From: an archaeon
GTDB lineage: Archaea > Nanobdellota > Nanobdellia > Pacearchaeales > GW2011-AR1
Reading direction: 5' to 3'
Length of the DNA: 64,000 bases
Assembly: GCA_018657525.1 (NCBI GenBank)
Contig: JABHWZ010000004.1
Location: 147,261 to 211,260, forward strand
Shown piece by piece: positions 31,521 to 40,473 of the stretch (its first letter is position 1; each line of letters opens with the position of its first letter). The notes under the pieces are model-generated. The model worked only from the letters and a program-made list of their open reading frames with translations. It searched no databases and was not told where the DNA came from. The translations under genes were made by a program, and so were the position numbers.

Positions 31521-31679
31521 TCAACCATAAAAATAATCTCATCCCTAATTATTCAATTCTCCCTGGTAATTACTTTCCTTCGGAAAATCCTGCGGAACGC
31601 GGATTTGAAGAATTCCCTTAAAATAAATCCCAATGAATATAAATATTTAAAAAGAATCAACTCCTGAATATATTATAAA

Positions 31680-31883
31680 ATGAGAAACGTAGAAGAACAA
31701 AAAGAAGCTAGAGAATATCTAGCAGGAATTGATTTCAATGATCCAAAATATAACAGGGCTGTTCTCGGCACTGAACCTGGAGTCCAAGTTCTAGATGGTG
31801 AAAGTCCAAGTGAAGTTGTAAGAGTTGGAGGGGGATATGAACCTGGTTCTAGAAAGGCAAGAGAGGAAGAAATAAAAAGATAA
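31680..31883 (+). CDS. Uncharacterised small protein, 67 aa
   Basis: MRNVEEQKEAREYLAGIDFN and onward, charged and Gly-rich with no TM segment or motif. A TATA-like AATATTTAAAAAG sits at about 31641-31653, which supports a real gene. Between 31521 and 31680 I see only this promoter and a small ATCCTGCGGAACGCGGAT hairpin. Confidence 0.5.
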   Translation: MRNVEEQKEAREYLAGIDFNDPKYNRAVLGTEPGVQVLDGESPSEVVRVGGGYEPGSRKAREEEIKR

Positions 31884-31942
31884 ACAAGCCTTGAATCCAT
31901 TTAAATTAATATGTATAAATTTCTTAAAAGGATAAATTAATT

Positions 31943-32515
31943 TTAACCTGAATAATTAAGTCTCGGAACTTCTTCTTGTCTCAAATCCCAAACACTTTCT
32001 CTAATATAATCATCTTGCAAATTTTTAAAAACATAAATTCCAATTCCACCAACTCTCTCAGGTTGCCTACCTAAAAGTTCTAATTGAGGTTCTTCATCTA
32101 AACATCCATCCCTCTCACCCAATTCTAAAGAAAGCTTAGCAGCAGTCGAGAATCTTTGATCATTTTCACTATTAGATTTGCCTACATCAAGATAAGACTT
32201 CGGCAACAAAGTAATCCCCCCAAGATTCATTCTATGTCCCTTCCACAAAATATTAACAGTTAAAGGATATTGAACTAAAAAAGAATCATTAAGATAATTT
32301 TCATTATCAGTAATTGTTCCAACTACTTCCCTAAATCTCCTTGAATAATCCCCTTGAAGCTTTTGCAAAATATCTGGTAAATTTCCAGAAATAGGTTTAT
32401 AAGTACCAATCTCAACTGGCTCTTCTAAACCTTCTTTTTCTCGAACCCTATGAATAATTAATTCTGACAAAGTTCTTTCCTCAGGAAACATACCTATAAA
32501 ATCATAACTAGACAT
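31943..32515 (-). CDS. Uncharacterised protein, 190 aa
   Basis: Not recognised. From ATG at 32515 it reads MSSYDFIGMFPEERTLSELI, then an alpha/beta domain with GTYKPISGNLPDILQKLQGD and a later GGIGIYVFKNLQDDYIRESV. No signal peptide or TM helix. Divergent from the MutS-family gene, with TATA-like boxes between. Confidence 0.6.
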   Translation of the reverse strand: MSSYDFIGMFPEERTLSELIIHRVREKEGLEEPVEIGTYKPISGNLPDILQKLQGDYSRRFREVVGTITDNENYLNDSFLVQYPLTVNILWKGHRMNLGGITLLPKSYLDVGKSNSENDQRFSTAAKLSLELGERDGCLDEEPQLELLGRQPERVGGIGIYVFKNLQDDYIRESVWDLRQEEVPRLNYSG

Positions 32516-32636
32516 AAAATACCCCAAGATTCCAACTATTTAAAGATTTATATCCCTAAATAAACAACACATTCAAAATCTAAATCTTAAAAAATAACAC
32601 AACAATCCTTAAAAATATTCAAAAACATTTTTCTAA

Positions 32637-34364
32637 ATGAAAGAAACATTACTCAAATATATTCAAGAAAATAATTTATCTCCGTTTACAAATTCTAAAA
32701 CCCCCCTCTCAAAAACCAACAATTCATACAAAACTCGTGACGCAAAATCAATCCATAATAAAGTTCTAACAAAAATATCCCAAAATTTTATTTTTCCAGA
32801 AACAACAAATCTACTAAATATCTTCAACTTCATAAATCAATTACAAGAAATAGAAAAAAGACAAAACTTTTTTCAATCAATTAAAAAATTAGGAAAAATT
32901 GAAAAAAGTTTTTTACAAAATATCTCTATTCCAAATAAAACTTGGAGTCCAGCCTATGACGTAGTCGTAGTTACCGAAGACACAGATACCTTCTCCAAAT
33001 TAAAAGAAAAAAACTGCCCTGCACAACTTCTAGTTTCAGAAACAGACATTGCACTTTTAGAAAACCGCGACATAGTCCAAGTCCTCGACTGCGACGAATA
33101 CAAATTAGTTTTGGAAAGACTCGACCAATCTGTCTTCCTTAACTCATTAGACGAAGCCTACCTCGAAAGACATCTTGAACAACTCTCCACATGGCAACAC
33201 AATTTAACAATCCTCCAAAACAAAAACCTTGGACAAAGAACAAATGAAATAATAAATTCCTTATTTCCTCTTTTAGATTTAATCCAAGACAAAAAATTAA
33301 AAATATTAACTCACGAAGAAATTGAAAACAAAATAGAAAAAATAAATGAAGAAATTACAGAAAAAATAAAAGAGCTAAGTATCTCGGGAGAATCTCTAAT
33401 GCAAATGTTAAACAAAGGAGTACTCCCAGAAAATATTAAAGAAATTGTAAGAGAAACTATCATCAAATACGAAATCCCTCAACACATTTTGAATATCCAA
33501 GTACCAGTTTCCATCGACGAACCAGAACTGGAAAAACTCATTAAACAGCAAAGCTCAAATGAGTTTTCAGGAGTGGCTGAACAAATTAAATCAAAAGCAG
33601 AAGAAATAAAACAAATCCCCTCAAAATTAAACGAACTTTCAAATCAACTTATAACTTTTGATTTCATTTCGGGCATTTCACAATTTATCGAAGAGCAAAT
33701 GCAATTTCCAGAATACTCTAATTTATTATCAATCTTTGAATCAAAAAATATTTTCCTAGCAAATCCCCAACCAATAAACTTTGAATTAAACTCCAACTAT
33801 AAATGCTCAATTTTAACTGGAGCAAATTCAGGCGGAAAAACAACTTTGATTGAACATTTAATTCAATTAATTTCATTATCAAACCTTGGATTACCAGTTT
33901 ATGGAAATTTGAAACTCCCGCTCTTTGAAGAAATTTATTACTTTGCGAAAAATAAAGGTTCAGCAAGCAAAGGAGCTTTTGAAACATTATTAACACAGAT
34001 GTCAAAAATCCAACCCGGAAACAAAACTTTAATCCTCGCCGATGAAATAGAAGCCGTAACAGAACCAGGAGTCGCAGGAAACATTATCTCAGCCACAGCA
34101 GAATATTACATCAATCAAAATTGCTTTTTAGTAATCGCGACCCATCTCGGACACGAAATACAAAAAGTCCTCCCTCCATTCACACGAATCGACGGAATCG
34201 AAGCAAAAGGCCTAACAGACAACTTTGAATTAATCGTAGATCACAACCCAGTTCTCGGACGCCTCGCACATTCAACCCCCGAACTCATAGTAGAAAAAAT
34301 GGCAAACTCAGAACAAAAAGAATATTTTAAATTTCTAAATAATTATTTAAAAAATAAAGCATAA
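32637..34364 (+). CDS. Archaeal MutS-family ATPase (MutS2/MutS5-like, no Smr domain)
   Basis: The C-terminal ATPase carries Walker A LTGANSGGKTT near residue 393, Walker B LILADEIEAV near residue 463 and the MutS-type ATHLGHEIQ near residue 502. The N-terminal ~380 residues include the long helical lever region (ITEKIKELS..., EEIKQIPSKLNEL). Mismatch-binding and Smr nuclease domains are absent. Related archaeal proteins are thought to act on branched DNA or recombination intermediates. Standing alone with a short leader; TATA-like CTTAAAAAT is just upstream. Confidence 0.85.
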   Translation: MKETLLKYIQENNLSPFTNSKTPLSKTNNSYKTRDAKSIHNKVLTKISQNFIFPETTNLLNIFNFINQLQEIEKRQNFFQSIKKLGKIEKSFLQNISIPNKTWSPAYDVVVVTEDTDTFSKLKEKNCPAQLLVSETDIALLENRDIVQVLDCDEYKLVLERLDQSVFLNSLDEAYLERHLEQLSTWQHNLTILQNKNLGQRTNEIINSLFPLLDLIQDKKLKILTHEEIENKIEKINEEITEKIKELSISGESLMQMLNKGVLPENIKEIVRETIIKYEIPQHILNIQVPVSIDEPELEKLIKQQSSNEFSGVAEQIKSKAEEIKQIPSKLNELSNQLITFDFISGISQFIEEQMQFPEYSNLLSIFESKNIFLANPQPINFELNSNYKCSILTGANSGGKTTLIEHLIQLISLSNLGLPVYGNLKLPLFEEIYYFAKNKGSASKGAFETLLTQMSKIQPGNKTLILADEIEAVTEPGVAGNIISATAEYYINQNCFLVIATHLGHEIQKVLPPFTRIDGIEAKGLTDNFELIVDHNPVLGRLAHSTPELIVEKMANSEQKEYFKFLNNYLKNKA

Positions 34365-34398
34365 CAAACTTTATAAGATAATTAATTAATAAAAAAAC

Positions 34399-34875
34399 AT
34401 GATAAATCTCACATGGGAAATATTAAAAGACCCAGAAATAACCTTATCTAAAAAATTAATTGCATTAAAATTACCCTTAGTATATTGTGCAGAAAATTTA
34501 AAAGATTATAATGAAAATAAATCTACATTACGATTTCCATTATACAAAAGAATTTTATTTTTTAATAAAGATCCTGCCATATCTGCAATACTTTTTAGAA
34601 ATTTACAAATACACGAAACAGAGCAGAAACTACCTAATCATACTAGATTAAAATTATCTGATTCTATGGGGGAAGCTTATATTTATTGGGATAATAATTT
34701 AGACCTCTCATTTCACTCAGGGGAAACAGTCCCAGCGATAATTGGACTCTACCAAATAAAACAGAGAGTTCTCCTTGGAGGACTAATTATAAGAGAAATT
34801 CCACCGAAAGGCAAGAAAAAAAGAACTACAATTCCTCAAGTAAGAAATCTTCCACTCCCTGTTCTCGGATATTAA
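34399..34875 (+). CDS. Uncharacterised protein, 158 aa
   Basis: Not recognised. Helical first 60 residues, then a beta-rich segment (GEAYIYWDNNLDLSFHSGET, KQRVLLGGLIIREIP) and a basic KGKKKRTT tail region. TATA-like CTTTATAAG lies about 30 bases upstream. The 200 bases after it (34876-35077) hold no convincing gene; a minus-strand frame there reads KLDEDDFFGDNNREKRRRF but has no start codon. Confidence 0.5.
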   Translation: MINLTWEILKDPEITLSKKLIALKLPLVYCAENLKDYNENKSTLRFPLYKRILFFNKDPAISAILFRNLQIHETEQKLPNHTRLKLSDSMGEAYIYWDNNLDLSFHSGETVPAIIGLYQIKQRVLLGGLIIREIPPKGKKKRTTIPQVRNLPLPVLGY

Positions 34876-35077
34876 ATAACAAAATTCATAGATATTTTAT
34901 ATTAAGATAATTCTAATTACCCAAACTCAAAAATATCCCTCACTAAAACGTCGCCTTTTCTCTCTATTATTATCTCCAAAAAAATCATCTTCATCAAGCT
35001 TAACTTTTAAATTTATGTGTGCAAATTAGATTATAAATAACAATTAAATTTATAAAAGAAAAAACAATTAGTTAATT

Positions 35078-35386
35078 ATGGAAAAAGATATTGGAAAAAT
35101 TTCTAAGAATGATGAAACAGAAATATTAATCCGAGTCGATGACTTCGGCGGAAACAGAGGATTAACAATCCGAGAGTTCGTAACTTCTGAAAGATACACT
35201 GGATTCACAAAAGCAGGGGTAAGAATCAAAGCCGACGATTTCCCCAAGTTCAAAGAAATGATTAATTCAGTTTCAGTAGAAGAAATGGCAGAACCAGTTA
35301 CTGAACCCGGGCAAGAAACTTTGCCCGAAGCTGAAGCAAAAGCAAAGGAAGAACCAACTAATTCTGAAGAAATGCCAGATTACTAA
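35078..35386 (+). CDS. PC4/p15-like transcriptional coactivator domain protein
   Basis: The first 65 residues fit a PC4-like single-stranded DNA-binding domain: ILIRVDDFGGNRGLTIREFV (the family's 'IDIREFY' strand) and GVRIKADDFPKFKEMI. The C-terminal 35 residues are acidic and disordered, ending NSEEMPDY. Such proteins dimerise and bind ssDNA or RNA at transcription bubbles. It is followed after TAA-A by ATG of a 59-aa ORF with the identical C-terminal octapeptide. TATA-like AATTTATAAAAG upstream. Confidence 0.82.
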   Translation: MEKDIGKISKNDETEILIRVDDFGGNRGLTIREFVTSERYTGFTKAGVRIKADDFPKFKEMINSVSVEEMAEPVTEPGQETLPEAEAKAKEEPTNSEEMPDY

Positions 35387-35569
35387 AATGTTATCAAGAG
35401 AAACATATGAAATAACAGAAAAATTTAGAGAAGAAATAGATGATGCAAATAAATATTTATTTCCAGGAGAATTAAAAAGTAATTATTATGAGCTCCCGAT
35501 TCTTTCTCCTCCCGAATCAGAAACAAAAGAAAAAGAATCTAATTCTGAAGAAATGCCAGATTACTAAAA
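35358..35569 (+). repeat. 31-bp direct repeat at the ends of the PC4 and 59-aa genes
   Basis: CTAATTCTGAAGAAATGCCA and its continuation through TACTAAAA are perfectly duplicated at 35358-35388 and 35539-35569, encoding NSEEMPDY-stop both times. Perfect identity including the stop and the following bases points to recent duplication or gene conversion. Confidence 0.85.
35388..35567 (+). CDS. Uncharacterised 59-aa protein sharing the PC4 protein's C-terminal tag
   Basis: Missed by the track because it is 59 residues. MLSRETYEITEKFREEIDDA, then a Pro-rich patch and the ending ESNSEEMPDY. The last nine codons are identical in DNA to those of the preceding PC4-like gene. The TAA-A-ATG junction indicates coupled translation. 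Perhaps a partner that shares a C-terminal interaction motif; inference. Confidence 0.55.
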   Translation: MLSRETYEITEKFREEIDDANKYLFPGELKSNYYELPILSPPESETKEKESNSEEMPDY

Positions 35570-35636
35570 AAATTAATTAGAAATATATTCAAAGTTTATT
35601 TAAAAACTTTGTCTATCTCTTTGCTATCCAGCAAAA

Positions 35637-35975
35637 CTAACTTGCTGCCACCCCTTTAACCGCCCGTACCCCGAGATGAGGATCCTGGAAATCGGGATTC
35701 CCATTGCAAAGGAAATTCGGGTAGTTCTGAAAAACATCAAACCCCGCAACTCTTCCATCTTCTGGGGCCCAAAAATATAAATCTCCTTCAGGAACATCTG
35801 CTCTTGGAAGCCCTTGTTTTGTTGGATTGTTTAACCATGAATCTAAACTAATTCCAGGAATTTTACTTTCTCCCAAATAATCTTCTAGTTTTTCTGCTTT
35901 TGTTTTGTTTTGAGTTAGAATATACATTCCATCAGATCTTTGTTCAAAATAAGCGTCAAGCCATTCTGATCTCAT
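35637..35975 (-). pseudogene. C-terminal part of a split gene: lectin-fold-like domain
   Basis: MRSEWLDAYFEQRSDGMYIL, then a domain ending YFWAPEDGRVAGFD...LGVRAVKG. The end recalls C-type-lectin/FGE-like folds whose last strand is often G-(V/F)-R-(A/P)-V. It starts in a +1 frame within the last 20 bases of the 35956-36348 ORF (EIYEI-R/MRSEW), so the two very probably form one protein broken by a frameshift. A genuine two-gene overlap is possible. Confidence 0.5.
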
Positions 35976-36348
35976 AGATTTCTGGTCTTTCTGTTTTTAC
36001 ATGTTTTAGGAATTCTATAAATTCAGGAATTGTTAACATTCTTGAATTTTCTTCTGCTAGAGCATTATGACATTCATACCAGTTTTTATTTTGATGAGTT
36101 CTTTGTTCTGCAATCTGAAGTTTTATTGAGGGGATGTAAATGAAACCGGGCATTGATGGGACGGTTGCTGGTTCTCTTTCTTCTTCCTCCTCTTGAACTT
36201 CTGGTTTTAGAGTTGAAGGTTTTAGTATTTGATCATTAAAAACAATGACTCCTGCTTTGACTAATCTGGGTATATGTTCTTTAGGATTCTTTGGAATGTA
36301 AATTTCTTTTTTTCTTGGAGTGTCTCCGATTATTTGTAGTTGTTTCAT
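35956..36348 (-). pseudogene. N-terminal part of a split MKQ..IGDTPRKKEIYIP-family gene
   Basis: The true start is ATG 36348 (MKQLQIIGDTPRKKEIYIP). The first ~55 residues and their DNA are close to those of the 56416-57237 gene, while the rest differs. After an EEEEERE linker comes a beta/alpha part with ALAEENSRMLTIPEFIEFLK. The frame closes at EIYEIRMA while the neighbouring frame continues without a break, which indicates a frameshift with the 35637-35975 ORF. Function of the family is unknown. Confidence 0.5.
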
Positions 36349-36493
36349 GTTTTTGAGAGAAATAAGGAACTTATAAAGTTTGTGATTTGTCACCTCTAAA
36401 AAAAGGTAACTTGATAATTTATGCATAAGGTATTTGATTCCAAATCTTTATAATCTATAAAAAGCATATTTATATGAAATTGACTGTGATAAA

Positions 36494-37990
36494 ATGAGAC
36501 TAAATATTTTATTTGGAGGGCCGGCTGGAACTGGACCGAATATCTTAACGCACATCTTAGCTGAAGCCCTTGTCGCAAAAGGTTATTATGTTTTTTATGC
36601 GCGGGATTACCAGTCATTAATAAGAGGGGGGCATAACTTCAATGTTTTAACTATCTCAGAAGAACCAGTTAATTCGAATGATTCGGAAATAGATGTTTTA
36701 GTCTGTTTAGATGAGACAACTAAAAAAATGCATGAGAAAGATTTGAAAAAAGACGGAATTTTAATCTCAAAAGAAAAAGAACCGAATATGTATTTTGCTG
36801 GAAGAATCTTTAAACTTTTAGGATTAGAGCTAGAAGATTTGTATGCACAATTCAAAAAACTTGAGAAAAGATATGAAGAAAATGTTAAAGAATCAAAGCA
36901 AGGTTATGAAGAAGAAAAAGAAACGATGAAACTTCCTGAATCTCCGAAGATAAAAGCTAATTTTAGCAATGGTTCCCAGGGGATTAGAGATGGTGCTTTG
37001 AAGTCTGGACTTGAAATTTATTATGCTTATCCGATGACTCCTGCGACTCCAGTTTTAACTGAATTAAGTCAGGCTATGTTGGATAAAAAAAATAAGCATC
37101 TTACTGTTGAGTTAGAAAATGAAATTGCGGTTGCTAATGCAGGGGTTGGCAGTTGTATGGCCGGGGGGAAGGTAATGGTTGGGACATCGGGGGGAGGTTT
37201 TGATTTAATGGGGGAAACTTTAAGTTTAACTGGAATTGCAGAAATTCCTTTGGTGTTTTATTTGGCACAAAGACCTGGGCCAGGGACAGGAGTTGCCACT
37301 TATACTGGACAGGGAGATATGAAAATTGCGTTGAATTCTGGACATGGGGAATTCTCGAGGATTGTCGTTGCTCCGGGGGATCCGCTTGAAGCAGAAGAAT
37401 TAACTAATGCCGCGTTTTACTTTTCACACAAATTTAAGACACCCTCAATAATTTTATCAGACAAACATCTAGGAGAAAGTTTTTATACTGGAGTTGGAAA
37501 ACCTGAATTAGAAAAAATTGAGGTTACAACAAAGTTGAGTAGGTTTAATTCTTATGAAGTTGATTCGGAAAGTTCAGCTACAGAAGATCCCAAGATTATT
37601 GAAAAGGAAATTATTAGAAGAATGAAGAAAATATGGGAGATTGAAAAAGAAGCGAAAAAATTTGAGGGATATAAAATTTATGGAAACGAAAATTCTGAAA
37701 ATGTTATAGTTAGTTGGGGAAGTACTAAAGGAGCTATTTTAGATTCAATAAAAGAATTAGATGTTAAATTTGTTCAAATTTTATTTTTAGAACCTTTTTC
37801 AAAAGAAGTTGCAAAAGAGTTAGAAGGAAAAAATATTCTTTTGGTCGAGAATAATTCAACTGCACCTTTGGCGAATTTAATTAGAGAAAAAACTGGGATA
37901 GTTATTGAAGACAAAAATAAAATATTGCGTTTTGATGGGCGGCCGTTTTTAGCAGATGAATTAAAAATGGAGATCAAGAAAAGAATATGA
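36494..37990 (+). CDS. 2-oxoacid:ferredoxin oxidoreductase, fused gamma-alpha subunit
   Basis: Oxidative decarboxylation of a 2-oxoacid (such as pyruvate or 2-oxoglutarate) to acyl-CoA with reduction of ferredoxin. Residues 1-~150 are the gamma domain (FGGPAGTGPNILTHILAEAL, the RGGH signature). The alpha domain follows with YYAYPMTPATPVLTEL, ENEIAVANAGVGSCMAGG and QRPGPGTGVATYTGQGD. It is the first of six genes overlapping by four bases each; the beta subunit is the last. Substrate cannot be fixed from sequence. TATA-like CATATTTATATG upstream. Confidence 0.92.
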   Translation: MRLNILFGGPAGTGPNILTHILAEALVAKGYYVFYARDYQSLIRGGHNFNVLTISEEPVNSNDSEIDVLVCLDETTKKMHEKDLKKDGILISKEKEPNMYFAGRIFKLLGLELEDLYAQFKKLEKRYEENVKESKQGYEEEKETMKLPESPKIKANFSNGSQGIRDGALKSGLEIYYAYPMTPATPVLTELSQAMLDKKNKHLTVELENEIAVANAGVGSCMAGGKVMVGTSGGGFDLMGETLSLTGIAEIPLVFYLAQRPGPGTGVATYTGQGDMKIALNSGHGEFSRIVVAPGDPLEAEELTNAAFYFSHKFKTPSIILSDKHLGESFYTGVGKPELEKIEVTTKLSRFNSYEVDSESSATEDPKIIEKEIIRRMKKIWEIEKEAKKFEGYKIYGNENSENVIVSWGSTKGAILDSIKELDVKFVQILFLEPFSKEVAKELEGKNILLVENNSTAPLANLIREKTGIVIEDKNKILRFDGRPFLADELKMEIKKRI

Positions 37991-38337
37991 AACAGAAAAC
38001 AAATATTTTGATTAGCACGTTATTATTAATGGCACTCGGATTGATTTTATTAAAATATCTGCCAATGTATTTTTTTGGGCAAAATATTCTTTTTGATGCA
38101 TCGCAACATATTGTGCTTTTGGCTTTTGGACTTTACTTTATTTATATTTTTATAGAGAATAAACCAAAGATTAGAATTCCGTATATGATTCTGTCGGCAA
38201 TGCTCTTGACAATTATTGGGATTCAAAGAATTATTGCTAAGGCACATAATGAATATGGAGTTCTGCTAGGATTTTTAGTTGCAGGTATTTCAATTTTGAT
38301 TCCGCGGTGGAAAGAAGTTCGGAGGGTTGGGAAATGA
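37987..38337 (+). CDS. Small membrane protein, 116 aa, four TM helices
   Basis: Hydrophobic helices ILISTLLLMALGLILLKYL, IVLLAFGLYFIYIFI, YMILSAMLLTIIGIQRII and GVLLGFLVAGISILIP. Not recognised. ATGA overlaps at both ends place it inside the ferredoxin oxidoreductase operon, so it may anchor or accompany that enzyme; inference only. Confidence 0.65.
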   Translation: MKQKTNILISTLLLMALGLILLKYLPMYFFGQNILFDASQHIVLLAFGLYFIYIFIENKPKIRIPYMILSAMLLTIIGIQRIIAKAHNEYGVLLGFLVAGISILIPRWKEVRRVGK

Positions 38338-38801
38338 AAATAAGAAAAGCTACTAAAAAAGATGAAAAAGAATTTTTGAAAGTTCAGAAAAAAGCTTTTC
38401 CAAATTTAAATTCTAAAAAACAAGCACTTTATTTTGAAGAAAAAATTAAGAAAAAAGAAATATTTGTTGCGGAGCAAAAGGGAGAATATGCTGGGCATAA
38501 TTGTTTTGGAAAATATTTGTTAGCCCCCCCATTTTCACGAGGAGTTTTTTTAGAAGAACTAGCAGTAAAGAAGAAATTTCGTGGCGAAGGAATTGGAACA
38601 AATTTAATAAATGCATTAATCAAATTCTGTAAAAAGAATAAAATAAATATGTTTTATTTAAGCACAGGGGATTTTAAAGCAAATAAAGCAATTAAATATT
38701 ACAAAAAATTGGGTTTTAAAATAGTTGGGAAGATGAAAGATATTAACCCAAAATCTGAATATAGTTATGGAGAAATTTTCATGGCGAAGGTGATAAAATG
38801 A
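38334..38801 (+). CDS. GNAT-family N-acetyltransferase
   Basis: Acetyl-CoA-dependent acyltransferase. The CoA-binding motif A is LAVKKKFRGEGIGTNLINAL (R/Q-x-x-G-x-G/A) and motif B NKAIKYYKKLGFKIVGKM. The fold is complete in 155 residues. ATG at 38334 overlaps the previous stop, and the longer track start is rejected. The target (protein N-terminus, lysine or metabolite) is unknown. Confidence 0.85.
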   Translation: MKIRKATKKDEKEFLKVQKKAFPNLNSKKQALYFEEKIKKKEIFVAEQKGEYAGHNCFGKYLLAPPFSRGVFLEELAVKKKFRGEGIGTNLINALIKFCKKNKINMFYLSTGDFKANKAIKYYKKLGFKIVGKMKDINPKSEYSYGEIFMAKVIK

Positions 38802-39622
38802 AAAAATCTCCTAAGGGAATTATAGAGGATATAAAAGATCCACATTTGGAATCTGCATATCTAAAATTTCCAGGTAGAGAAATGCAAGAAGTAAGTCTAG
38901 AAAGAAATAGAAGAAGTGTTTCATCTGATCCACAAAAAATAGAAAAATTAGTCATGGAACGATGTAAAGTTGCAGAGAAAAGATATAATATGGGGCTTGC
39001 AGTACATAGTAAAATTCATACTCATCCAACAGAAAAGGGGAAACCTTATGGAGCACTGCCAAGTAGAAGGGATATGACTAATTTTTTGGGTAATACCCGA
39101 ATAAGAAATATGGTAATCGCGCAAACTGATCCAGATACTGGAAAAACTCAAGGATATTTTGTATTAAGAAAAAAGGGGGGAGCAATTCCTAGATTTTTTA
39201 AGGACCCAGAGGAGATAAAGGAGGGGGTTGGATTTTATGGTAGAATTGGATTTGCGGCAGGTAGCCCAAGTATGGCCCTTAAACAATTTGCAGAGGGATT
39301 TAATCTTCAATATCGATGGATTCCGGCTAAAGGATATGAACTTGCAGATGAAACTAAAGGTAATCTTTGGAGTTTTGTAAAAAGAAATTCGGAAGGAGCA
39401 TTAGAAAAAGGATTACAAGGAGCAAAACAAATTGCCATTATTATTGGATTTATAGGGGCATTATTCTTTCTCTCCCCAAAAATAACTGGCCACTCCATCG
39501 GGAATAGAATAAATCCTACCACAATTGGCATTATAACAATTTTATTTATTCTTGGATTAACAATCTTTTATCTTAGGAAAAGATATTTAATAAAAAAACG
39601 TCTGGAGATTAATATAAAATGA
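38798..39622 (+). CDS. Membrane protein with JAMM/MPN-like metalloprotease motif
   Basis: The segment VHSKIHTHPTEKGKPYGALP then SRRDM gives H-x-H-P...S-x-x-D, the zinc-binding JAMM motif of JAB1/MPN isopeptidases, with a slightly long spacing. A possible upstream Glu is present (several candidates). About 80 residues later come two TM helices separated by SPKITGHSIGNRINPTTIG. JAMM proteins remove ubiquitin-like tags or cut peptides; a membrane-bound archaeal form is unusual. It overlaps both neighbours by ATGA in the ferredoxin oxidoreductase operon. Confidence 0.6.
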   Translation: MKKSPKGIIEDIKDPHLESAYLKFPGREMQEVSLERNRRSVSSDPQKIEKLVMERCKVAEKRYNMGLAVHSKIHTHPTEKGKPYGALPSRRDMTNFLGNTRIRNMVIAQTDPDTGKTQGYFVLRKKGGAIPRFFKDPEEIKEGVGFYGRIGFAAGSPSMALKQFAEGFNLQYRWIPAKGYELADETKGNLWSFVKRNSEGALEKGLQGAKQIAIIIGFIGALFFLSPKITGHSIGNRINPTTIGIITILFILGLTIFYLRKRYLIKKRLEINIK

Positions 39623-40473
39623 CAAATAAAAATCCAATTGTTTTTAGTGGAAAAAATATTCGCAGAATTTGGCATGACAAAGGTTGGTTTTTTTCTGTGG
39701 TAGATATAATTGAAATTCTTACTGAATCTAAAAATCCAAGAAATTACTGGAATATGTTGAAGATTAGAGAAAAAGAATCTTCTGGAATTGAACTGTACAC
39801 AATTTGTGTACGATTGAAATTAACGGCTTCAGACGGGAAAATGAGGGAAACAGACTGTGCGAATAAAGAAAGTGTTTTTAGAATAATCCAGTCTATTCCT
39901 TCCAAAAAAGCAGAGCCATTCAAAAGATGGTTAGCAAAAGTTGGAAGCGAAAGAGTTGATGAAATAGAAAATCCTGAATTGGCTCAAACAAGAATGAAAT
40001 CTTTATATGAAAAAAAGGGTTATTCGAAAAATTGGATTGATAAAAGATTGAGAGGGATTGCAATAAGGCAAAATTTAACAGATGAATGGAAAAATCGAGG
40101 AGTTGAAGAAAATGTTGAGTATGCTATTTTGACTAATGAAATTAGTAAAGCTACTTTTGGCAAAACCATCAAAGAATATAAAGAGTTAAAAAATTTAAAT
40201 CAAGAAAATCTAAGAGACCATCTGGATGAATTGGAATTGATTTTTTCGATGTTGGGAGAAAAAGTTACAACTGAAATCACCCTTAATAAAAATGTGCAAG
40301 GATTCAAAGAATGTGAAACTGCAGCACAGCAAGGAGGAGAAGTGGCTGGAAATGCTCGGAAGGAAGCTGAATTAAAAATTGGAAAATCAGTTGTTTCTAA
40401 AGAAAATTATCTTCAAGATAATGAAAAGAATAAAAAGCAGAAAAATAATATTTTAGTAGAGGTTGGGAAATGA
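39619..40473 (+). CDS. BRO-N / DinD-like protein
   Basis: The N-terminal BRO-N domain (IRRIWHDKGWFFSVVDIIEIL) is typical of phage antirepressors. The rest matches DinD-type proteins: AEPFKRWLAKVGSERVDEIE, KGYSKNWIDKRLRGIAIRQ, ISKATFGKTIKEYKELK, LELIFSMLGEKVTTEI and GGEVAGNARKEAE. Such proteins are mostly bacterial or viral and DNA-damage linked (E. coli DinD inhibits RecA activities). Probably acquired by transfer. Its position between the alpha and beta subunits of an oxidoreductase, with ATGA overlaps on both sides, is odd. Confidence 0.85.
   Translation: MTNKNPIVFSGKNIRRIWHDKGWFFSVVDIIEILTESKNPRNYWNMLKIREKESSGIELYTICVRLKLTASDGKMRETDCANKESVFRIIQSIPSKKAEPFKRWLAKVGSERVDEIENPELAQTRMKSLYEKKGYSKNWIDKRLRGIAIRQNLTDEWKNRGVEENVEYAILTNEISKATFGKTIKEYKELKNLNQENLRDHLDELELIFSMLGEKVTTEITLNKNVQGFKECETAAQQGGEVAGNARKEAELKIGKSVVSKENYLQDNEKNKKQKNNILVEVGK

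Noticed and set aside
34876-35077. Minus-strand frame encoding KLDEDDFFGDNNREKRRRF
   Set aside because: Protein-like but has no start codon after the preceding stop.
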